Counted from the first letter of the stretch, positions 53,198 through 62,875 are shown. The stretch: 64,000 bases of DNA from SAR202 cluster bacterium bin127 (GCA_002239045.1 MPNN01000007.1:124001-188000); one strand, 5' to 3'. The notes: generated by a model from the letters alone, not told the origin. Program-made: numbers and translations.

Positions 53198-54919
53198 TCA
53201 CCCCGTAACCGCCCCCGCACTCGCTGGCCCAACCAGCTTGATGTACTTGCTCAGCGATCCCCGGGTGTAGGTCGGTGGTTTCGGCTGCCACTTGCTCAAT
53301 CGATCCCGCATCTCTTCGTCGGAGATCTTGAGGTTGAGTTCGAAATCGTCGAGGTTGATTTCGATGGTGTCGCCGTCTTGGACGGCGGCGATGGGGCCGC
53401 CGACTGCCGCTTCGGGGCCGACGTGTCCGATGATCGAACCGTGCGAGCCGCCGGAGAAGCGACCGTCGGTGATGAGGTAGACCTTTTCGCCGAGGCCTTG
53501 TCCGACGAGTGCGCCGGTGACGGCGAGCATCTCGCGCATGCCGGGGCCGCCTTTGGGGCCTTCGTAGCGGATGACGACGACGTCGCCAGCTTCGATCTCT
53601 CGACGTTGGAGCGCGGCCATTACTTCCTCTTCCTGGTCGAATACTTTGACCGGGCCTGAGAAGCGAGCGCCGAACTGGTGTCCGGCAACTTTGAGGACGC
53701 AACCTTCGGGTGCAAGGTTACCGTGGAGCACGACTAAACCGCCGCTCTCTGATAGCGGGTCTTCGACTAGGCGCACGACATCGTTTTCGTCTGGGTTGGG
53801 GTCTACGTTGGCGAGGTTTTCCGCCATGGTTTTGCCCGTAACTGTCATGCAGTCGCCGTGGAGGAGTCCGGCATCGAGGAGTCGCTTCGAGACGAGCGGT
53901 ACGCCACCGACGCGGTCGAGGTCGAACATTACGTACTTGCCGCCCGGCTTCATGTCGGCGATTAGCGGTGTGCGCATGGAGATGGCGTGGATGTCGTCGA
54001 GCGTCAGATCGATACCTGCCTCGTGCGCAATGGCTGGCAGGTGAAGGGCGGTATTGGTAGAGCCGCCCATTGCTACCACGAGCGTCACGGCGTTCTCGAA
54101 TGCTTCTCGGGACAGGATGTGACGCGGGTAGATTCCTTCCCGTAGGAGGTTCATCACCGCGGCACCAGCCGCGCGGGATGATGCCCTTTTGCGTTGGTCG
54201 ACGTTGGGTTCCGAGGCCGCTCCGGGCAATGACAACCCCAGCGCTTCTCCGATCGATGACATTGTGTTCGCGGTGAACATGCCGCCGCATGAACCCGGTC
54301 CAGGGCAAGCGTTCGCTTCGATGCCGTAGAGTTCTTCTTCGTCGATTTGACCGGCTTGGATCTGTCCGACGGCTTCGAAGACGGTCTGAATCTGAATGTC
54401 CTCGCCTTTCCAGTGTCCGGGTAGGATCGACCCGCCGTAGACGAAGACGGATGGGATGTCGAGGCGGGCCATGGCCATCATGGCACCGGGGAGGGATTTG
54501 TCGCAGCCAGCCGCGGCGACCAGACCGTCGTAGCGTTCGGCGAAGCATACCGTCTCAATCGAGTCGGCGATTATCTCCCGACTGATCAATGAGCCGCGCA
54601 TACCCTCGGTGCCCATCGATATCGCGTCCGACACCGTGATAGTGCCGAATTCGAACGGGGAACCGCCCGTCGCGCGCACACCAACCTTGATCTCATCCAC
54701 CAGCGGCTTGATACCGGCATTGCACGGCGTGACCTCATTGTGCGTCGAAGCGACCCCCACGAACGGTGCGTCGATGTCGGCATCCGACATCCCCATCGCC
54801 CGCATCATGGAGCGATGCGGCGCACGGATCACGCCCTCGGTCGTTTCCCAAGATCGCCACTTGCCAGCCGCTCGCCCGTTGCGCTTGCCGCCCGCCCGTC
54901 GAGTTGATTGCGTAGCCAT
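53198..54919 (-). CDS. ilvD: Dihydroxy-acid dehydratase
   Basis: The 573-residue enzyme of branched-chain amino acid synthesis contains [23 protein letters not shown] (Fe-S cysteines with the later [15 protein letters not shown]), SGGSHG-type [17 protein letters not shown] and the conserved GKTMAEN. The first 20 residues are Arg/Lys-rich and not part of the fold. Divergent from the NUDIX gene at 54996. NurA starts just downstream of its stop. Confidence 0.94.
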   Translation of the reverse strand: MATQSTRRAGGKRNGRAAGKWRSWETTEGVIRAPHRSMMRAMGMSDADIDAPFVGVASTHNEVTPCNAGIKPLVDEIKVGVRATGGSPFEFGTITVSDAISMGTEGMRGSLISREIIADSIETVCFAERYDGLVAAAGCDKSLPGAMMAMARLDIPSVFVYGGSILPGHWKGEDIQIQTVFEAVGQIQAGQIDEEELYGIEANACPGPGSCGGMFTANTMSSIGEALGLSLPGAASEPNVDQRKRASSRAAGAAVMNLLREGIYPRHILSREAFENAVTLVVAMGGSTNTALHLPAIAHEAGIDLTLDDIHAISMRTPLIADMKPGGKYVMFDLDRVGGVPLVSKRLLDAGLLHGDCMTVTGKTMAENLANVDPNPDENDVVRLVEDPLSESGGLVVLHGNLAPEGCVLKVAGHQFGARFSGPVKVFDQEEEVMAALQRREIEAGDVVVIRYEGPKGGPGMREMLAVTGALVGQGLGEKVYLITDGRFSGGSHGSIIGHVGPEAAVGGPIAAVQDGDTIEINLDDFELNLKISDEEMRDRLSKWQPKPPTYTRGSLSKYIKLVGPASAGAVTG

Positions 54920-54995
54920 GTATCCCGTTCTCTCAGTGAATTACAGTCGAATCGTTGTATCCATTTTAAGTAGACGCACATCAGGAGAAACCATC

Positions 54996-55436
54996 GTGGC
55001 TCCCAGTTACATCCAGCCCGCCGCACGCGCCGTCATCTTCGACGGTCAAGGCCGCATCCTTCTCATCCGCCGAGGTGACAACAAACAGTGGGCGTTACCG
55101 GCCGGCGGCATGGAACCCGGCGAATCCGTAACCGACTGTATGGCCCGTGAGGTGTGGGAAGAAACGGGATTGACCGTCGAATCCTCAACCGCCTTCGCCA
55201 TCTACTCCGAACCGCGCTTTACCGCGCCGACCCGACCAGAAGCCCAACTCCTTACCGTTGCCTACCGCGTCGACGAATGGAGCGGGGAGTTGCAGACAAC
55301 TACGAATGAGACGGATGATGCTCGGTGGTTTACCCCTGACGAACTCCGCTCACTATCAGACCTCATGCCCATGTACCTCGAAACCATCGACGACTGTCTA
55401 GCGATGCGAGGAAGTGGTGATTTCGTGATCAAGTAG
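54996..55436 (+). CDS. NUDIX hydrolase
   Basis: The 146-residue protein has the Nudix box GGMEPGESVTDCMAREVWEETGLT (G-x5-E-x7-REVxEETGL) at about 42-65 after WALPAGG. It probably hydrolyses a nucleoside diphosphate derivative. The GTG at 54996 is chosen because AGGAGA at 54983-54988 is 7 nt upstream; the open frame to 54609 lies antisense inside ilvD. The DDARWFTPDEL segment suits a MutT-like member. Confidence 0.87.
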   Translation: MAPSYIQPAARAVIFDGQGRILLIRRGDNKQWALPAGGMEPGESVTDCMAREVWEETGLTVESSTAFAIYSEPRFTAPTRPEAQLLTVAYRVDEWSGELQTTTNETDDARWFTPDELRSLSDLMPMYLETIDDCLAMRGSGDFVIK

Positions 55437-55521
55437 ATTCTTGTGACACGCCCGGTACGAGGAACGAGAACTCATGCTCTAAAATCAACCATGATCACAG
55501 CAACATGACGAAATTTTGAAA

Positions 55522-57015
55522 ATGACTACAAAAACGACAACCGTAACCTCCGCGATTTCGGGTTACAAAGACTTGCTCGGCGACGCGATTGGCGAGGGAC
55601 TTGACGACAATCTGAATCTCTTGACTCATGTGACTTCGCCTCACGGAGCATCGGTCTCGCACCGGCAAGCGTTGCAGGACCGCTATCAGTCGCGCATCTC
55701 TGTTGGCGCCGGGTTGACGCGCAGCTTGGTTTCTTATCAAGGCAACAAGGATGAACCCGGCCTACGCTGGATGAAGTACAAGGAAGGATTTACTAGAAAG
55801 CTCGTCGAAGCATTTGTATACGAATCCTCTCCAGAGAGTGTGTTAGACCCGTTTGCCGGTATCGGAACCGCGCCGCTCACTGCGGCAGGGATGGGAGCCC
55901 ACGGCGTTGGGATTGAAGTCATGCCGGTTGGAGTGACTACGGCACGCGCGCTAAATGAGGCAGCAAATGGATTGAACCTGTCTGAATTTGAAGCCGCCGG
56001 CAATCGGTTGCTTGAGCGAATATCGTCGAGCCAGGCCACCGCCGCCGAACACCGTTTCAAGCATGTCCGGATCACCGAAAGAGCGTTTTCAGATCTCACA
56101 GAATCTGGACTGGCCAAAGCACGTGAGTTCATTTCTAGCGTCGAAGATACTCAGATTGCGGCGTTGTTGGATTTTGCCTGCATGAGCGTCTTGGAAGAGA
56201 TCAGCTATACGCGAAAAGATGGTCAGTACTTGCGATGGGATTACCGATCAGGTAGGAAATTGCGGTCTAAAGTAGATAAAGGGCCCATCAGTACGTTGTC
56301 GGATGCCTTAGATCAACGCTTGAGAATGATGTTGGACGACATCGGGCGGTTAAGTGATGTTTTTGGTGGAGGCACTACGAACTTTGTCCAAGGATCATGT
56401 CTACGAAAACTGCGCGATTTGGATGACGAATCTTTCGATATGGTGTTCACGTCTCCCCCGTACGCGAATAGATACGACTACACACGAACTTATGCGCTTG
56501 AGTTGGCATGGTTGGGGTTGGACCAGATTGGTTTTTCTCGGTTGCGGCAAGAATTGGTGACCGCGACTGTCGAGAACCGACCCAAACGAGATTGGCTCGA
56601 CAAATGGCATGGAGACGATGAGTGCTGGTCGCAGGCCGTAAAGAACTACGATTCTCTGTCGGCTTTGCACGAAGTAATAGGCGAGTTGAAAAACAGAGAA
56701 CAGGAACTCAGCAATCGTCAAGTCATCAGGTTGATTGAGGGGTATTTCTTGGAAATGGCCTATGTGGTCGCAGAATTGGCTAGAGTGACTCGACCGGGCG
56801 GCATGGTTGTGATGGTCAACGACAACGTCCAGTACCACGGGGAACAAGTGCCTGTTGATTTGATCCTCTCTGATTTCGCAGAAGAATCTGGGTTTCAATG
56901 CGAGAACATTTGGATGTTGCCGCGAGGCAAGGGCAACTCATCTCAGCAGATGGGTAGGTACGGTCGGACCGAAATCAGGAAATGCGTTTACCAGTGGAGG
57001 CGTCGGAGTGGCTGA
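55522..57015 (+). CDS. DNA methyltransferase, probably N4-cytosine, partner of the XcyI-like nuclease
   Basis: The 497-residue protein has motif I ESVLDPFAGIGTAPLTAAG (about 112-130) and motif IV FTSPPYANRYDYTRTYALEL. That TSPPY-NRYDYTRTYALEL block is characteristic of N4-cytosine methyltransferases of CCCGGG-type systems (SmaI, XmaI, Cfr9I group). ATG 55522 is preferred over the in-frame TTG 55516. The endonuclease GTG overlaps the stop by 8 nt. Confidence 0.87.
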   Translation: MTTKTTTVTSAISGYKDLLGDAIGEGLDDNLNLLTHVTSPHGASVSHRQALQDRYQSRISVGAGLTRSLVSYQGNKDEPGLRWMKYKEGFTRKLVEAFVYESSPESVLDPFAGIGTAPLTAAGMGAHGVGIEVMPVGVTTARALNEAANGLNLSEFEAAGNRLLERISSSQATAAEHRFKHVRITERAFSDLTESGLAKAREFISSVEDTQIAALLDFACMSVLEEISYTRKDGQYLRWDYRSGRKLRSKVDKGPISTLSDALDQRLRMMLDDIGRLSDVFGGGTTNFVQGSCLRKLRDLDDESFDMVFTSPPYANRYDYTRTYALELAWLGLDQIGFSRLRQELVTATVENRPKRDWLDKWHGDDECWSQAVKNYDSLSALHEVIGELKNREQELSNRQVIRLIEGYFLEMAYVVAELARVTRPGGMVVMVNDNVQYHGEQVPVDLILSDFAEESGFQCENIWMLPRGKGNSSQQMGRYGRTEIRKCVYQWRRRSG

Positions 57016-57946
57016 TCTGGATTCAGCGATCAACAGATCAATCATCCTGTCAGATCGAATTACTAGACGCACTGACGTATACGTGCGCAGTTTGGTTGAC
57101 CAATTCGATGGAAAGTTGGATTTCGAACCGATCGAAGATTTGATGATTAGCCGCAATGCCTGGAACCATGTGGTCACTTCGAATTACGAGCCTCGACAAG
57201 TCTTCGCCCACCCGGTTATGTTGATGGCGGTACCCGAGACGTCGGCGTATTACCGGAACATGGCGATGCTGCCATTGAAGCGAGTTTCGGATCTGGCGGT
57301 CGGTGTGGAAAGCTGGGAATCGCCAACCAAAAGTGCGCGAGTTACCGAAGAACGGGCGACTAAAGTTGCGCACTTGTATAACGTGGTCAATTGCTCGATC
57401 ATCGAAGGGCGTACCGACTGGACTCTGCAAAACGGCTACCGGAACATGATCGCCAACATGGGCATCGGGCTCGATGGCACGATGCGCAATATCATCGGTC
57501 AAGATGCAGACAACATGGTGAAAACGCGGGTGTTCGATTGGTTGACCGCAAATGGTTTGGTAATTGACGGCGATCCGTTTGAGGACTTCACTGAGTTAGC
57601 AGAAGGTTATTCGATGCGGTATGGCTCTGAGCCGGATATTGAATTTTGGCTGGACGACACGATGGTCGCGAGTGTTGAAGTCAAGGGCGGTCGTGATCCG
57701 GCGGGAGCATTGGAACGACTTGGCGCGGCGACGAAGAGTTTTGACAATACACCTTCGAGTTGCGTGAACTTTCTCGTGGCCGGCGTGATTACTGCCGAAA
57801 TGCAACGCCGGCTGGACGCGATCGGGACGATACGCGTGTTCACGTTAGACGATGTGATACGCGATGGTGTGGGTTGGTACGCGTTTCTAAACGAGGTTTT
57901 TCACCATGTCGTGCGGATCACTGACAGCACGATTACCGGGGAGTGA
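57008..57946 (+). CDS. XcyI-like restriction endonuclease
   Basis: The 312-residue protein contains a PD-(D/E)xK core: YGSEPDIEFWLDD then VASVEVKGGRDPAGALERL with the E-V-K triad near 224-226, similar to type II enzymes of the XcyI group (C/CCGGG). Its position in an overlap with an N4C methyltransferase supports the call; the exact recognition site is inferred. The C-terminal ~20 codons overlap the convergent NUDIX gene (57887-57946). Confidence 0.7.
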   Translation: MADLDSAINRSIILSDRITRRTDVYVRSLVDQFDGKLDFEPIEDLMISRNAWNHVVTSNYEPRQVFAHPVMLMAVPETSAYYRNMAMLPLKRVSDLAVGVESWESPTKSARVTEERATKVAHLYNVVNCSIIEGRTDWTLQNGYRNMIANMGIGLDGTMRNIIGQDADNMVKTRVFDWLTANGLVIDGDPFEDFTELAEGYSMRYGSEPDIEFWLDDTMVASVEVKGGRDPAGALERLGAATKSFDNTPSSCVNFLVAGVITAEMQRRLDAIGTIRVFTLDDVIRDGVGWYAFLNEVFHHVVRITDSTITGE

Positions 57947-58462
57947 AGTTATGGTCAACGCCCCATCGTTGACTCCTCGTATCCCCTCCAACCCCAACGT
58001 CACAACTTCCTCCAGCGGTGCTTTATGTACCCCTTCCGGATTAGCCGCCGCGCGCCCGTTGGTCAAGTCTTCTGCCGTAAACCAAACCCAGCCGTCCGGC
58101 GCACTCAGGCGGGGGCCCGGCACTCGGCAAAAGTAGATCATGTCGATGTGCTGATGCGCCCCGACCTTCTGATCGTAGACATTTTCGACGAGTATTGTCC
58201 GTGGTGACGGGACTTGATCCAAATTCGATATTTCGGGTACCTGCTGCGTCGGTACGAGTTCAACGTCAAAACCCGTCTCTTCCTTGACTTCCCGCAACAC
58301 GGCCTGAACCGGATCTTCGTCGGCTTCGACGTGTCCTCCGGGCGGGAGCCAAGCTTGAACTTTTTGATGCCAATGGAGCAGCGTGGCGTCGCCGTTGACG
58401 ACGAAACCAGTAGCCGTGAAGTGACGCGGAACTGTCGAATCAGTCAATCGAGAAACACCCAT
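57887..58462 (-). CDS. NUDIX hydrolase, 3' end overlapping the endonuclease gene
   Basis: The 191-residue protein has WLPPGGHVEADEDPVQAVLR and EVKEETGF forming the Nudix box (about 38-66) and HIDMIYFCR later. The last ~20 residues (about 172-191, starting TSLPGNRAV) are read from DNA that also encodes the C-terminus of the nuclease. I suspect the original 3' end was lost when the restriction module was inserted. It is 5 nt downstream of the first enolase-superfamily gene. Confidence 0.82.
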   Translation of the reverse strand: MGVSRLTDSTVPRHFTATGFVVNGDATLLHWHQKVQAWLPPGGHVEADEDPVQAVLREVKEETGFDVELVPTQQVPEISNLDQVPSPRTILVENVYDQKVGAHQHIDMIYFCRVPGPRLSAPDGWVWFTAEDLTNGRAAANPEGVHKAPLEEVVTLGLEGIRGVNDGALTITSLPGNRAVSDPHDMVKNLV

Positions 58463-58467
58463 CTTGT

Positions 58468-59556
58468 TCAGGCCGCAAGCTTCGCCAAAGCGGCCTCGTT
58501 CAATTCGATACCCAATCCCGGTTTGTCGGTGAGCGTGATCGAGCCGTTCGACGGGATCACGTGTTCGCCGTAGAGCTCTGCGATCTCGTCGAGCGGTGGG
58601 GCAAACTCGGTCGAGAATTCGTGGGGCCGGATGGCGTTCTTGATGGACGAGTAGCAGTGTAACGAGGCGATGCTGTTAATGCCCGCGTTCGGCGAATGCG
58701 GCATTACTGGCTTGTTGAATGTCGTGGCCAGGGTGTAGATCTTCAAGATCTCCGACGGTCCACCAGCGTTGAGGATGTCCGGCTGCAAGATGTCCGGATT
58801 GCCGAGCATGAGGATGTCTCGGAATCGCCATCGATCCCAATCCTGTTCGCCCGTAGAAACGGCAACGTCCAAAGCGTCGCAAACCTGTCGCAGACCAGGA
58901 AGATCGTACTGCGGGAGCGGCTCCTCGAAATGGTCAATCCGACCGTAATCTTCGAATGCCCGGCCTTGCTGGATCGCCGTGCTAACGGAATAGCCATTAT
59001 TGGCGTCGAAGCCGAGGTAGATGTTGTTGGGCAGAAAGTCCCGCACGAGTTTGAAGATGGCGAGGTCCTTCGCCGGGTTCGCGTCTTGGCGGTACGACTT
59101 CCAATCCATGCGGATCTTGAAGGATCTGTATCCGGCATCCCATCCGTTCATCACGTCGTCGAGCATCTGATCCGGAGTCTTCCTCCAACCGCTTCCCACA
59201 CTCCAGTACAAGGGAATCTCGCGCCGTGCTGCGCCGCCCATCAGAGCGTGGCAGGGCAGACCTGCGTCTTTCCCCAAAATATCCCAGAGGGCGATATCAA
59301 CAGCGCCGACGACTTGTGGCGGCAGCTTGGATTCGCGGGGAATCTGTTTCTGCGAGCCTAGGTAGAGGGTTTCCCAATGGCGATCGATTTGGCGAGGATC
59401 TTCGCCTAACAGTAGGGGGCCGATGGTCGATTCGAGTGTCGCCTCGAAGGTCCGACCCGGCGCTTCCGCTAAGCCTGTTATGCCCGCGTCAGTGCGGATC
59501 TGAAGTATCGACCTACGCCTCTTCAGGTGTGTGAGATCGAATCCGGTTATCTTCAT
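58468..59556 (-). CDS. Mandelate racemase/muconate lactonising enzyme-like protein, paralogue 1
   Basis: The 362-residue enolase-superfamily protein starts at ATG 59556 (MKITGFDL). Barrel residues: K147-x-R149 (KIRMDW), metal ligands D184 (GFDANNG), E211 or E212 (FEEPLP) and E237 (TGEQDW), and H287 (MPHSPNAG). A His rather than a second Lys on the C-terminal side suggests an acid-sugar dehydratase or racemase subgroup. Closely similar to the gene at 59593-60678 (most residues identical). Likely substrate: an oxidised sugar or organic acid. Confidence 0.87.
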   Translation of the reverse strand: MKITGFDLTHLKRRRSILQIRTDAGITGLAEAPGRTFEATLESTIGPLLLGEDPRQIDRHWETLYLGSQKQIPRESKLPPQVVGAVDIALWDILGKDAGLPCHALMGGAARREIPLYWSVGSGWRKTPDQMLDDVMNGWDAGYRSFKIRMDWKSYRQDANPAKDLAIFKLVRDFLPNNIYLGFDANNGYSVSTAIQQGRAFEDYGRIDHFEEPLPQYDLPGLRQVCDALDVAVSTGEQDWDRWRFRDILMLGNPDILQPDILNAGGPSEILKIYTLATTFNKPVMPHSPNAGINSIASLHCYSSIKNAIRPHEFSTEFAPPLDEIAELYGEHVIPSNGSITLTDKPGLGIELNEAALAKLAA

Positions 59557-59592
59557 GTGGGAACTTTCGTGTGTGGTTTGCGCGCTTCGCAA

Positions 59593-60678
59593 CTACGCCG
59601 CAAACTTCGCTAATGTGGCATCGCTCATTTCGATACCGAGGCCCGGCTTGTCGGTGAGCGTGATGACTCCGTTCGATGGAACCACGTGCTCGCCGTAGAG
59701 TTCGGCGATTTCGTCGAGGGGTGGTGCGAACTCGATCGAGAACTCGTGGGGTCGAACCGCGTTCTTGATCGTCGAGTAGCAGTGCAACGACGCGATGCTG
59801 TTGATGCCAGCGCTAGGGGAGTGCGGCATGACCGGCTTGTTGTGCGTCGTAGCCAAGGTGTAGATCTTGAGGATCTCGGAGGGACCGGAAGCGCCCAAGA
59901 TGTCGGGTTGGAGGATGTCGGGGTTTCCGAGCATGATGACGTCGCGGAATCGCCATCGGTCCCAATCCTGCTCGCCGGTCGAGACCGCGACATCGAGGGC
60001 GTCAGCGACTTGGCGAAGTCCGGGCAGGTCGTACTGCGGGAGCGGCTCCTCGAAGTGGTCGATGCGACCGTAGTCTTCAAACGCCCGACCCTGTTGGATC
60101 GCGGTGCTAACGGAATAGCCGTTATTCGCGTCGAATCCGAGATAGATGTTGTTCGGCAAAAAATCACGCACGAGCTTGAACATCTGCAAGTCCTTGCTCG
60201 GGTTGGAGTCCTGCCGGTAAGATCGCCAGTCCATTCGGATCTTGTACGCCTTGTAACCCTGTTCCCAACCGTCCATTACGTCGTCCAACATCTGGTCGGG
60301 CGTCTTGATCCAGCCGAGACCGACGCTCCAGTACAACGGGATTTCGAGGCGCGCCGCGCCGCCCATCAACGCGTGGCAGGGCATCCCGGCATCTTTGCCG
60401 AGAATGTCCCACAATGCGATATCGACTGCGCCGACGACGTGTGGCGGAAGCTTGGTGATGCGTTCATCATCGCCTAGGTAGAGCGTTTCCCAGTGACGGT
60501 CGATCTGGCGAGGGTCTTGGCCGACGAGAAGGGGTTTGACGGTGGAATCGACGTAGGCCTGGAAGGCGTCCGAGCGTCGGGAGACTTCCGCGACACCGGT
60601 TATGTCGGCGCTGGTCCGCACCTGTAGGATAGCTCTGCCGTTCTTTAGCGGCGTGATGTCAATACCGGTAATCTTCAT
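59593..60678 (-). CDS. Mandelate racemase/muconate lactonising enzyme-like protein, paralogue 2
   Basis: The 361-residue protein begins MKITGIDITPLKNGRAILQV and shares the catalytic set with paralogue 1 (KIRMDW, GFDANNG, FEEPLP, TGEQDW, PHSPSAG). The two differ mainly in the first 75 residues and the loop near residue 70 (shorter by 1 residue here). ATG 60678 is the natural start. It lies 116 bp downstream of the ABC transporter ATPase and 36 bp upstream of paralogue 1. Confidence 0.87.
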   Translation of the reverse strand: MKITGIDITPLKNGRAILQVRTSADITGVAEVSRRSDAFQAYVDSTVKPLLVGQDPRQIDRHWETLYLGDDERITKLPPHVVGAVDIALWDILGKDAGMPCHALMGGAARLEIPLYWSVGLGWIKTPDQMLDDVMDGWEQGYKAYKIRMDWRSYRQDSNPSKDLQMFKLVRDFLPNNIYLGFDANNGYSVSTAIQQGRAFEDYGRIDHFEEPLPQYDLPGLRQVADALDVAVSTGEQDWDRWRFRDVIMLGNPDILQPDILGASGPSEILKIYTLATTHNKPVMPHSPSAGINSIASLHCYSTIKNAVRPHEFSIEFAPPLDEIAELYGEHVVPSNGVITLTDKPGLGIEMSDATLAKFAA

Positions 60679-60794
60679 GTCGCTTTCCTGAATCTTCGAT
60701 TCCTCAATTGCGTAAACAGAGTTTAGCGCAACGCGGGTTGGGGCGCGCCGCTACGAGAGAGAGATGCCAGTAATTGACCGACCAATTGGTCGAA

Positions 60795-61832
60795 CTAGAC
60801 GTTAAGTTCGGCTCTTCGGTCCTGGAATATCGTAGCCAAGTCTGGATCCTCCATGACATCGGCTTCGTCCCGGTAAAGGTAACACTGCGCTTGGCGGTGT
60901 TGCTCAAGATGGAACTGCGGAGGGTGCTCATCCGCACACATTTCCATCACGTGTGGACATCGGTCGGCGAATTTGCAACCGAACATCGTATCGAAGTCTT
61001 CGAAGCGAGCCGACGGCGGTTCGTCGCCCCATTTATTGTCGGGATCGGGCTGCGGTATCGACTCGATCAACAGCTGCGTATACGGATGCTTGGGCTCAAG
61101 AATCACTCGTTCAACAGCGCCAGATTCGACCACCGAGCCGCGGTACATCACCAAGATGTTGTCGCTGATTTGAAGTGCCGTCGTCAAATCGTGGGTGATG
61201 TAGACCACCGAGATACCAATCTCGCGGTTCAGGCGCCGGATACTATCCAAAATCGTCGCTCGCAGAGATGCGTCAACCATCGAAACGGGCTCGTCGGCCA
61301 AGATAAGGCGCGGCTTAATCAAAAGCGCGCGGGCAACCATGACCCGTTGGCGTTGTCCGCCGCTCAGCTGGTGAGGGAAACGACCCAATGTGTCGCCCGG
61401 TTGCAAACCCACCATCGCCAACGCATCCTCGATCATCGTGTTCTTCGCTTGTCGCGAGGTCGCCAATTTGAAGCGGTTAATCGGAGTTTCGAGGACGTGG
61501 TCGACCTTGTAAAACGGGTTGTACGAACCGAAGGGATCCTGGTAGATAGACTGGACTTCCTGTTTGAAGTTCCACGAATCTTTACGGGAGAGCTTGGTGA
61601 AGTCCTTGCCTCGGTAATACATCGACCCAAAACTAGGGGTGATGGTTCCCATCAACAGACGTGCCAACGTCGTCTTGCCGGAACCGCTTTCGCCCGCGAT
61701 CGTCGTGATCTTAGGCTCGTCCTCGTTGATCGAAAGCGATACGTCGTCAACTGCGACGATCGGTGGTTTAGTCGACAAGGCACCGCCACCGAACGTTCTG
61801 GTGACGTGTTCGAGTCGCATGAAATCGCTCAA
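60795..61832 (-). CDS. Oligopeptide/dipeptide-type ABC transporter ATP-binding protein (OppF-like)
   Basis: The ~345-residue ATPase has Walker A GESGSGKTTLA, Q-loop YQDPFGSYNPF, signature LSGGQRQR, Walker B LILADEPVSMVD, and the C-terminal oligopeptide-family extension with four-Cys-like CKFADRCPHVMEMC that may bind a 4Fe-4S cluster. The TTG at 61832 forms the TTGA overlap with OppD; ATG 61820 is an alternative. Confidence 0.9.
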   Translation of the reverse strand: MSDFMRLEHVTRTFGGGALSTKPPIVAVDDVSLSINEDEPKITTIAGESGSGKTTLARLLMGTITPSFGSMYYRGKDFTKLSRKDSWNFKQEVQSIYQDPFGSYNPFYKVDHVLETPINRFKLATSRQAKNTMIEDALAMVGLQPGDTLGRFPHQLSGGQRQRVMVARALLIKPRLILADEPVSMVDASLRATILDSIRRLNREIGISVVYITHDLTTALQISDNILVMYRGSVVESGAVERVILEPKHPYTQLLIESIPQPDPDNKWGDEPPSARFEDFDTMFGCKFADRCPHVMEMCADEHPPQFHLEQHRQAQCYLYRDEADVMEDPDLATIFQDRRAELNV

Positions 61833-62857
61833 TTGGTGGCCTCCTCGTCGAACAAGTGACAAGCTACGCCACGCCCAACATCTAAGTTGAGATACTCGGG
61901 CACTTCGCGGAAACACCGTTCATGAACAGACGGGCAACGCGGATTGAATGCACATCCCGGAGGCAAGTTCAAAAGCGCTGGTTGCATCCCCGGAATCCCG
62001 ACGAACTGCCGACTGATGTCGAACGACGGGAGACTTTGAATCAATAGCTTGGTGTAAGGATGCTTCGGGTCCTTGAACACGTCGGGGACCGTACCGACCT
62101 CGACCAGCTTGCCGGCGTACATGACGCCGATGGTGTCGGCAAATTGTGCCACAAGGCCCATGTCATGCCCGACTAGGAGAACCGCCGCGTCCAATCCTTC
62201 TTGCAGTCGCCCAAGCGTCTGCATGATCTGTCGCTGCACGACGACGTCCAACGCGCTGGTTGGCTCGTCGGCAACGATGATGTGCGGGTTCAGCGAGATT
62301 GCGATCGCCATGGCGACGCGCTGTTTCATGCCGCCACTGAGTTCGTGCGGATGCAAACGAGCGACCGTTGGATCGAGTCCGACTCGGACAAGCAAGTCGT
62401 GAATCCTAGTGTTAAGTTCCGTCCGGTTGGGAGCACCCTCACCGGGTGGCACATGGTCCATAATTCCGTCGATAATCTGATCGCCGACACGCATCACCGG
62501 GTTCAAAGAGTTCATCGCACCTTGCGGAACGAGCGCCATCTCACTCAAACGAATGGATCGGATTTGCTTCTCTTCCATTTCGACGAGATCGCGATCACCG
62601 AGGTAGATGTGGCCTCCTGCGATGTGACCCGGCTCGCGCGTCAATCGCATAATCGCCATCGCCAAGGTGCTTTTGCCGCTGCCTGATTCGCCCACCAGTG
62701 CGAAGCGTTCGCCCGGTCTTAGGTTGAACGACACATCGTCGACCGCCTTCACCAATCCCCGCGGCGTGCCGTAGTAGACCTTTAAACCCTCGATCCGCAA
62801 CGCGTAGTCGTCATTTGACGCAACGTCGAGTCGGGTGTCTTGTTCAGTCGTTACCAT
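61829..62857 (-). CDS. Oligopeptide/dipeptide-type ABC transporter ATP-binding protein (OppD-like)
   Basis: The 342-residue ATPase has Walker A GESGSGKSTLA, LVPQGAMNSLNPVM, LSGGMKQR and IIVADEPTSALD, and the OppD-type C-terminal cysteine motif FNPRCPSVHERCF. Together with OppF and the permease genes it forms an importer for peptides or other small organics. The substrate-binding protein is not in the window. Confidence 0.92.
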   Translation of the reverse strand: MVTTEQDTRLDVASNDDYALRIEGLKVYYGTPRGLVKAVDDVSFNLRPGERFALVGESGSGKSTLAMAIMRLTREPGHIAGGHIYLGDRDLVEMEEKQIRSIRLSEMALVPQGAMNSLNPVMRVGDQIIDGIMDHVPPGEGAPNRTELNTRIHDLLVRVGLDPTVARLHPHELSGGMKQRVAMAIAISLNPHIIVADEPTSALDVVVQRQIMQTLGRLQEGLDAAVLLVGHDMGLVAQFADTIGVMYAGKLVEVGTVPDVFKDPKHPYTKLLIQSLPSFDISRQFVGIPGMQPALLNLPPGCAFNPRCPSVHERCFREVPEYLNLDVGRGVACHLFDEEATN

Positions 62858-62875
62858 TGCTCGTTGTTCTACGGA

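Noticed and set aside
59686-60477. 263-codon + strand frame antisense to enolase-superfamily paralogue 2
   Set aside because: Mirrors the codon periodicity of the real gene; no initiation signal or domain.
60774-61859. 361-codon + strand frame antisense to the OppF-like gene
   Set aside because: The minus-strand gene has all ABC ATPase motifs; the antisense translation shows no domain and is Arg/His-rich as expected for a shadow.
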